A stretch of DNA of 29,120 nt, taken from the NCBI GenBank assembly GCA_913043185.1, contig CAJWMI010000013.1, positions 1 through 29,120 on the forward strand, written 5' to 3'. Shown here one piece after another: positions 25,035 through 29,120 of this stretch (the first letter of the stretch is position 1; every line of letters starts with the position of its first letter). Source of the DNA: an uncultured Fidelibacterota bacterium. Lineage in GTDB: Bacteria; Marinisomatota; Marinisomatia; Marinisomatales; UBA1611. Both the position numbers and the translations under genes were made by a program. The notes under the pieces are model-generated. The model was given only the letters and a program-made list of their open reading frames with translations, was not told where the DNA came from and did not search any database.

Positions 25035-26911
25035 AGAAATCCTTTACCTTCGCCCTCGCTTTTTTATCGTTTATATTTTTTGATTATAAAGGTTTAAGTG
25101 CAAAAGATCTATCTGAAAAAAATATACCCATTCAAGAGGGTGGCAGAATAAAACCATTGGACACATATGCTAGGAATCAGGCTCTTGCATTTTATGGAAA
25201 AAGAAATATTAAACATGAAAATCTTTTGGCCATTGACTGGCTAATGAATCTATTCATTTATCCTGAGTTAGGTTTAGAACAAAAAATATTCAACATTCGA
25301 AGCCCGGATATTGTTAACGCACTTGATTTAGAGTGGACAAATAATTTCCACAAATACAGTTACAGTGAAATCTTTCCTGGTATACAAAACCAGTTACCTC
25401 TTATTAGTAGTATTTTTGATAAGAAGGAAGAAGATAGAGACCTTTTCGATAACCAGTTGGTGGAACTATATCAGAACATAATGAAATACAGGCAGATAGC
25501 TTCAAGCCTTAGTTGCCTGCTGCCGATGTTTACTGTCTATGACCCTGAGACCGCTGAGAAGCTACATATTGAGCCAGGCCAGTTCGCGAGTTACGCACAT
25601 ATCATGAGCCACAGGGGCTCACTTTTTAATGTTTCTCAGAATATACTGACCAAGTCAGAAGAGAGCTGGACAGAGAACGAGAGGGAGGTCGCTCTATTAC
25701 TTTATAATCTTCAGCAGACAAGTTTGGATGAATTCGCCAAAGCACTTAAGATTATTCCCCCAGCAAAGGATGACACGACTGGGCTGTGGATATCACCGTG
25801 GGAGCTATTAGATGGGAGGGAGATTGAGCCACATCAGGATAGAATTATGAAATCAATGGAAGCATACCTCTTGGCTAGATATGAGAAAAATTCTATCTCT
25901 ATGGATGACGCACTAAAGTCTTATAAAACTGGATTATTATCTTCTCCTGGTGATAGAGTGAAATTTTCTATACTTGAAAAAGAGACCTGGCTGAATAAAG
26001 CGAATCTTTTTACACTAAGTCTGGTTTTCTATTTGTTTGGATTTATTCTTTTAGGAATCAGCTGGATGGTCCAGCCAATCCTACTTAAGAATGTTGCCTA
26101 TGGTTCCCTGATATCAGGGTTTATGCTCCACACCTATGGAATCTATCTGAGGATGGTTATTATGAGCCGCCCACCTATTTCTACTCTCTATGAGACAGTC
26201 ATATTTGTTGGCTTTGTGATTGTATTGTTGTCAGTAGTGATTGAGTATCTTAGGAAAGATGGACTAGGTGTTTTTATTGGTTCAGTAAGCGGTTCAATGC
26301 TCCACTATGTTGGATTTGGGTATGCTGCAGATGGTGACACGCTCGAGATGCTAGTGGCCGTTCTAAATTCAAATTTTTGGCTAGCGACACATGTTACCAC
26401 AATCATCCTGGGGTATGGAACCTCACTCATGGCTGGATTAATTGGTCATTTGTATTTGATTGAAAAAATACGAGTGCCAAATAATAGTAAACGTTTAAAA
26501 AGCATATATGATAATATGTTTGGGGTTACACTAATTGCTCTGTTTTTTACTCTCTTTGGTACCATACTAGGGGGAATATGGGCGGACCAGTCCTGGGGAA
26601 GGTTCTGGGGCTGGGATCCAAAAGAAAACGGTGCACTACTTATTGTTTTATGGCAGCTGATGATGGTGCACATGCGTCTTAGCGGTTTAGCTAAGGCTGA
26701 TAGATTTGCCCTTGGGATGGTGTTGAACAATATTGTTGTTATCATGGCCTGGTTTGGCGTGAACCTACTATCTATTGGTCTTCACAGTTATGGTTTTGCG
26801 AGCGGTATCGCTGTAAACATAGTGCTGTTTACTGTTTTTGAACTTGTTACTGGTTTTGGTACTTACTATTGGGCTAGATCAAAAGGCAAAAATATTAAGG
26901 CTAGTTTTTAA
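25031..26911 (+). CDS. ccsA: Cytochrome c biogenesis protein CcsA, haem transporter
   Basis: This is a 626-aa protein. After a signal-like N-terminus (1-24) there is an extended extracytoplasmic region (about 25-320), then about eight membrane helices. The haem-binding WWD motif is intact at about 522-532 (W-G-R-F-W-G-W-D-P-K-E), and His residues at 367, 454 and later positions (GLHSYGF near 585) fit the conserved haem-ligating histidines. It is longer than stand-alone CcsA (about 320-400 aa), the extra length being the N-terminal domain, as in some Bacteroidota/FCB homologues. It forms the System II synthetase with ResB. The ATG overlaps the resB stop. Confidence 0.93.
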   Translation: MKKSFTFALAFLSFIFFDYKGLSAKDLSEKNIPIQEGGRIKPLDTYARNQALAFYGKRNIKHENLLAIDWLMNLFIYPELGLEQKIFNIRSPDIVNALDLEWTNNFHKYSYSEIFPGIQNQLPLISSIFDKKEEDRDLFDNQLVELYQNIMKYRQIASSLSCLLPMFTVYDPETAEKLHIEPGQFASYAHIMSHRGSLFNVSQNILTKSEESWTENEREVALLLYNLQQTSLDEFAKALKIIPPAKDDTTGLWISPWELLDGREIEPHQDRIMKSMEAYLLARYEKNSISMDDALKSYKTGLLSSPGDRVKFSILEKETWLNKANLFTLSLVFYLFGFILLGISWMVQPILLKNVAYGSLISGFMLHTYGIYLRMVIMSRPPISTLYETVIFVGFVIVLLSVVIEYLRKDGLGVFIGSVSGSMLHYVGFGYAADGDTLEMLVAVLNSNFWLATHVTTIILGYGTSLMAGLIGHLYLIEKIRVPNNSKRLKSIYDNMFGVTLIALFFTLFGTILGGIWADQSWGRFWGWDPKENGALLIVLWQLMMVHMRLSGLAKADRFALGMVLNNIVVIMAWFGVNLLSIGLHSYGFASGIAVNIVLFTVFELVTGFGTYYWARSKGKNIKASF

Positions 26912-26970
26912 TCTTTCTATCTCATTTGTATCTAACAGTATGATGTATAGCTGGTCTAATCAAACTAATT

Positions 26971-28710
26971 ATGGTTCATGAAATGAAAAAAATATGTTTA
27001 CCGATAATTGTATTTATTCATATGATTTATGGTCAAGACACATGCGAGTATTCAACTGCTGGTATTTTAACTGATATTAGTGAAGAGATTTATAACAGTG
27101 ATGAATCAGTTAATGCATATAGTATTTTCTCTTGGACCTCAGATGATCTTAACAGAATCCTGTCTGGCAATGGTATCCCTAATCATGAGGTAGGTACTTT
27201 TCCTAATCCTAACAACCCTAATACTATAAGTGAACAAAATGTAAACCAAACATTTACCCTTTGCCCTGCATTAGTCTCTGAGACCGGCGTTCCTGTTGGT
27301 GGCCCTGCGGGCGCTATAGCCTACGCTATTAATAGTGTAAAATTTGATCCAGCTACGGCCGGAAGATGTGATGATGATGGGGTATGTAGTCTAGCACAAG
27401 GACAAGGTCAATGGAATATAGAAGCCCTTGGACATGAAACATTTGACTTTGGAGATGATATGAACCATGCCCATGTGCAGCCCTCTGGCGAATATCACTA
27501 CCACGGCATGCCAGAACTTCTGATGGATCTTTTGGGAGATGATTCGAGTATGACCCTTGTTGGGTGGGCATCAGATGGTTTTCCTGTGTATGCAAGATAT
27601 GGCTTTTCCAATGCAAATGATTCAAGCAGTGAGGTTATATCTCTTCAGCCGAGTTGGAGACTAAAAACCGAGCCGGATGAAGGACGCCCAGATACACTAA
27701 CTGCCCTTGAAGGTGGCCCGGGTCAGGGAACAAATAATCCAAATATTCTGATTCCAATGGGCGCTTTTACTCAAGATTTTGAATATGTAGAAGGTCATGG
27801 GGATCTCGATGAGTGTAATGGAAGAGTAGGCGTCACCCCTGAGTTTCCTGAAGGTATTTATTATTACATGGTTACTGATGACTTTCCATTTTTCTCAAGA
27901 TGTCTAAAGGGGGACTTTGCCGGAGGAGGTGGAGGAGTTCCTGATTGTGATGATGTTCCTCCTGGTAATCCCTGCTGTGGAGACGGAGTCTGCGGAGGGC
28001 CTGAGACAGAGGACAATTGTCCAAGTGACTGTGGCACAGCCAGCGCTGCACCTGAGCTAGATAATTTTTCTCTTTCGGCTGACAGCGTAAACACAAGCAC
28101 GACTGCGGTTACTGTTATCTACACACTCAGTGCAAGCGATCCTGACGACTATCTTCTAGATTATACGGTAAGACTGATTCTTAATGGCGGTCCTGTGAAT
28201 GGTGGTGAGATTATGGAAGCCTCTGGTGATTTTAATAGTAACCTTTCCTCGTCCAATGTGTCCGGCGCATTTGTATTTCCTATAGGAACGACTGAGGGTC
28301 GGTGGAATGCCAGAGTATTGATCCATGATGAGAGCAATAACCTGACCAACTTGGGACCGAATGAATTGGCTGAGAAAAATTTTCAGAGTCACATAATCGT
28401 AGACAATACACTGCTTGGTAGCGAAAAGCTTAATACTCTACCAATGGAGTTTGCACTTTTGCCAAACTTTCCTAATCCTTTTAACCCTAGTACTTCCGTT
28501 CGTTTTCACGTGCCGATTAGATCTAACATAGATATCTCAGTTTTTGATATATTAGGAAACCATATAGAAACGATCATGAACATTGAAGTATATCCTGGTA
28601 TAAGATCGATCGTCTGGGCTCCAGATAGGTCAGTGGTTAGCGGAATGTATTTTATTCGTTTAAAAAGTGATCACTTTACATCAACTCAAAAAGTTATGTT
28701 CCTAAAATAA
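26971..28710 (+). CDS. Secreted YHYH-domain protein with PNPFNP sorting domain
   Basis: This is a 579-aa exported protein. The likely real start is the ATG at 26983 (fifth codon), because MKKICLPIIVFIHMIYG is a clean signal peptide. Residues about 100-310 form a YHYH domain: AYAINSVKFDPATAG, FDFGDDMNHAHVQPSGEYHYHG (YHYH at 175-178) and LVGWASDGFPVYARYG. The Cys-rich segment at 335-354 (CCGDGVCGGPETEDNCPSDC) resembles the CGDGxCxxxE linker motif of other secreted proteins. A beta-sandwich region at about 360-480 precedes a complete T9SS-type sorting domain (PNPFNPST at 501 to the end, ending QKVMFLK). The function of the YHYH domain is unknown; the protein is expected at the cell surface. Confidence 0.88.
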   Translation: MVHEMKKICLPIIVFIHMIYGQDTCEYSTAGILTDISEEIYNSDESVNAYSIFSWTSDDLNRILSGNGIPNHEVGTFPNPNNPNTISEQNVNQTFTLCPALVSETGVPVGGPAGAIAYAINSVKFDPATAGRCDDDGVCSLAQGQGQWNIEALGHETFDFGDDMNHAHVQPSGEYHYHGMPELLMDLLGDDSSMTLVGWASDGFPVYARYGFSNANDSSSEVISLQPSWRLKTEPDEGRPDTLTALEGGPGQGTNNPNILIPMGAFTQDFEYVEGHGDLDECNGRVGVTPEFPEGIYYYMVTDDFPFFSRCLKGDFAGGGGGVPDCDDVPPGNPCCGDGVCGGPETEDNCPSDCGTASAAPELDNFSLSADSVNTSTTAVTVIYTLSASDPDDYLLDYTVRLILNGGPVNGGEIMEASGDFNSNLSSSNVSGAFVFPIGTTEGRWNARVLIHDESNNLTNLGPNELAEKNFQSHIIVDNTLLGSEKLNTLPMEFALLPNFPNPFNPSTSVRFHVPIRSNIDISVFDILGNHIETIMNIEVYPGIRSIVWAPDRSVVSGMYFIRLKSDHFTSTQKVMFLK

Positions 28711-28762
28711 TTATTTAAGTGTGCTGGTTCTGTTTTCCGTTACTAATTTATAAGACACAAAC

Positions 28763-28930
28763 ATGAAAAAATTATTATTCTTTCTTAGTTTTTATGTGTC
28801 AGCACAAAGTGTCCATGCTGACACACTCACAATTACCTTTTTAGATAGCGAAACATCAAACCCAATTGAAGGTGTATACGGGTTTATTGATTTTATTAAT
28901 AATAATAAAGATATTGGAACATTACGTTAG
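28763..28930 (+). pseudogene. Truncated exported protein, 5' end only (55 aa)
   Basis: The reading MKKLLFFLSFYVSAQSVHA is a good signal peptide, followed by [20 protein letters not shown], the start of a beta-sandwich repeat like the carboxypeptidase-regulatory/Ig-like domains of larger surface proteins. A TAG at 28928 stops it after 55 residues, in mid-domain, and the last codons overlap the nqrE start in another frame. It looks like the 5' stub of a larger gene joined to nqrE sequence. A genuine small secreted protein is possible but less likely. Confidence 0.5.
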
Positions 28931-29072
28931 CATACTCACAAAGGCGATTTTCATAGAAAATATCTTACTTGCTTATTTTTTAGGCATGTGCTCTTTCCTT
29001 TCCATATCCAAGAAGATTGATACATCAATAGGCCTTGGTTTTGCAGTTATATTTGTATTGTCAACACAGTAA
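28914..29072 (+). pseudogene. nqrE: NqrE (Na+-NADH:quinone reductase subunit E), 5' fragment
   Basis: From TTG 28914 the reading matches the start of NqrE: (M)[20 protein letters not shown] followed by [13 protein letters not shown] and [18 protein letters not shown], the first two helices of this inner-membrane subunit. A TAA at 29070-29072 ends it after about 52 codons, while NqrE is about 200 aa. The expected continuation (a SVP-type segment and further helices) is not seen in any frame over the remaining 48 bases. It is therefore truncated, either by mutation or rearrangement or by a chimeric contig end. The open frame upstream of the TTG (from 28866) is probably chance. Confidence 0.75.
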
Positions 29073-29120
29073 AGTACTGCATTTTGATCAATAGATTCTA
29101 AAGATTTATCTGACATTGTT

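Noticed and set aside
19863..26956. An 11-base identical string (GTATAGCTGGT) upstream of deaD and of the YHYH gene, as a shared regulatory site.
   Set aside because: Many 11-base matches are expected by chance in 29 kb, and no extended similarity surrounds it.
27353..28392. Several minus-strand ORFs of 62-90 codons under the YHYH gene.
   Set aside because: They are antisense shadows of a gene with clear domains on the plus strand.
28973..29116. A minus-strand ORF of 47 codons beginning [18 protein letters not shown].
   Set aside because: It lies almost wholly antisense to the well-recognised NqrE coding sequence and matches nothing I know.

Overview
The window is an AT-rich bacterial chromosome segment. 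It most likely comes from the FCB group, and Candidatus Marinimicrobia (SAR406) or a close relative is my best guess. The basis is the combination of PNPFNP-type C-terminal sorting domains on secreted proteins (a trait of Por/T9SS-like export in this group), weak Shine-Dalgarno signals with several TTG starts, tightly packed same-strand genes, an Nqr gene fragment and a ResB/CcsA cytochrome c maturation system. This is inference; there is no rRNA to confirm it.

Left part (1-6696, all on the minus strand). Read in transcription order there is a four-helix membrane protein resembling the PycTM/DUF5706 family of Pycsar effectors, a collagen-like lipoprotein, a GAF-domain class III nucleotide cyclase, and a CotH-like secreted protein whose sorting domain runs in frame into the C-terminal two thirds of HemW. 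These are followed by selD and the start of apaG. The first three genes (coupled or closely spaced) look like a possible Pycsar-like cyclic-nucleotide defence operon and are the best candidate for a new system here. selD encodes selenocysteine: its active-site codon is an in-frame TGA followed by a bacterial SECIS-like hairpin, so ordinary gene calling cuts off the first 55 residues.

Middle (6697-16392, plus strand). An initiator tRNA-Met with a terminator is followed by typA, a DjlA-like J-domain gene, an S1/P1-type nuclease and a large M1-family metallopeptidase, nearly end to end. Next come a 44-codon ORF, a secreted PHB-depolymerase-like esterase with a dockerin-like tail and a membrane-embedded alpha/beta hydrolase. 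Much of this group is secreted or membrane degradative enzymes.

Right part (16393-29120). A minus-strand lysine-rich exported protein is followed on the plus strand by yaaA, a PNGase F-like protein, a DEAD-box RNA helicase, an extended SDR reductase, a DUF457-type membrane protein, a coupled lipoprotein-resB-ccsA cytochrome c maturation operon and a YHYH-domain secreted protein with a complete sorting domain. The last 360 bases hold two broken pieces: a signal-peptide ORF of 55 residues, and an nqrE start that stops after about 52 codons. Together with the CotH-HemW fusion these suggest either real rearrangements or chimeric joins in the assembly.
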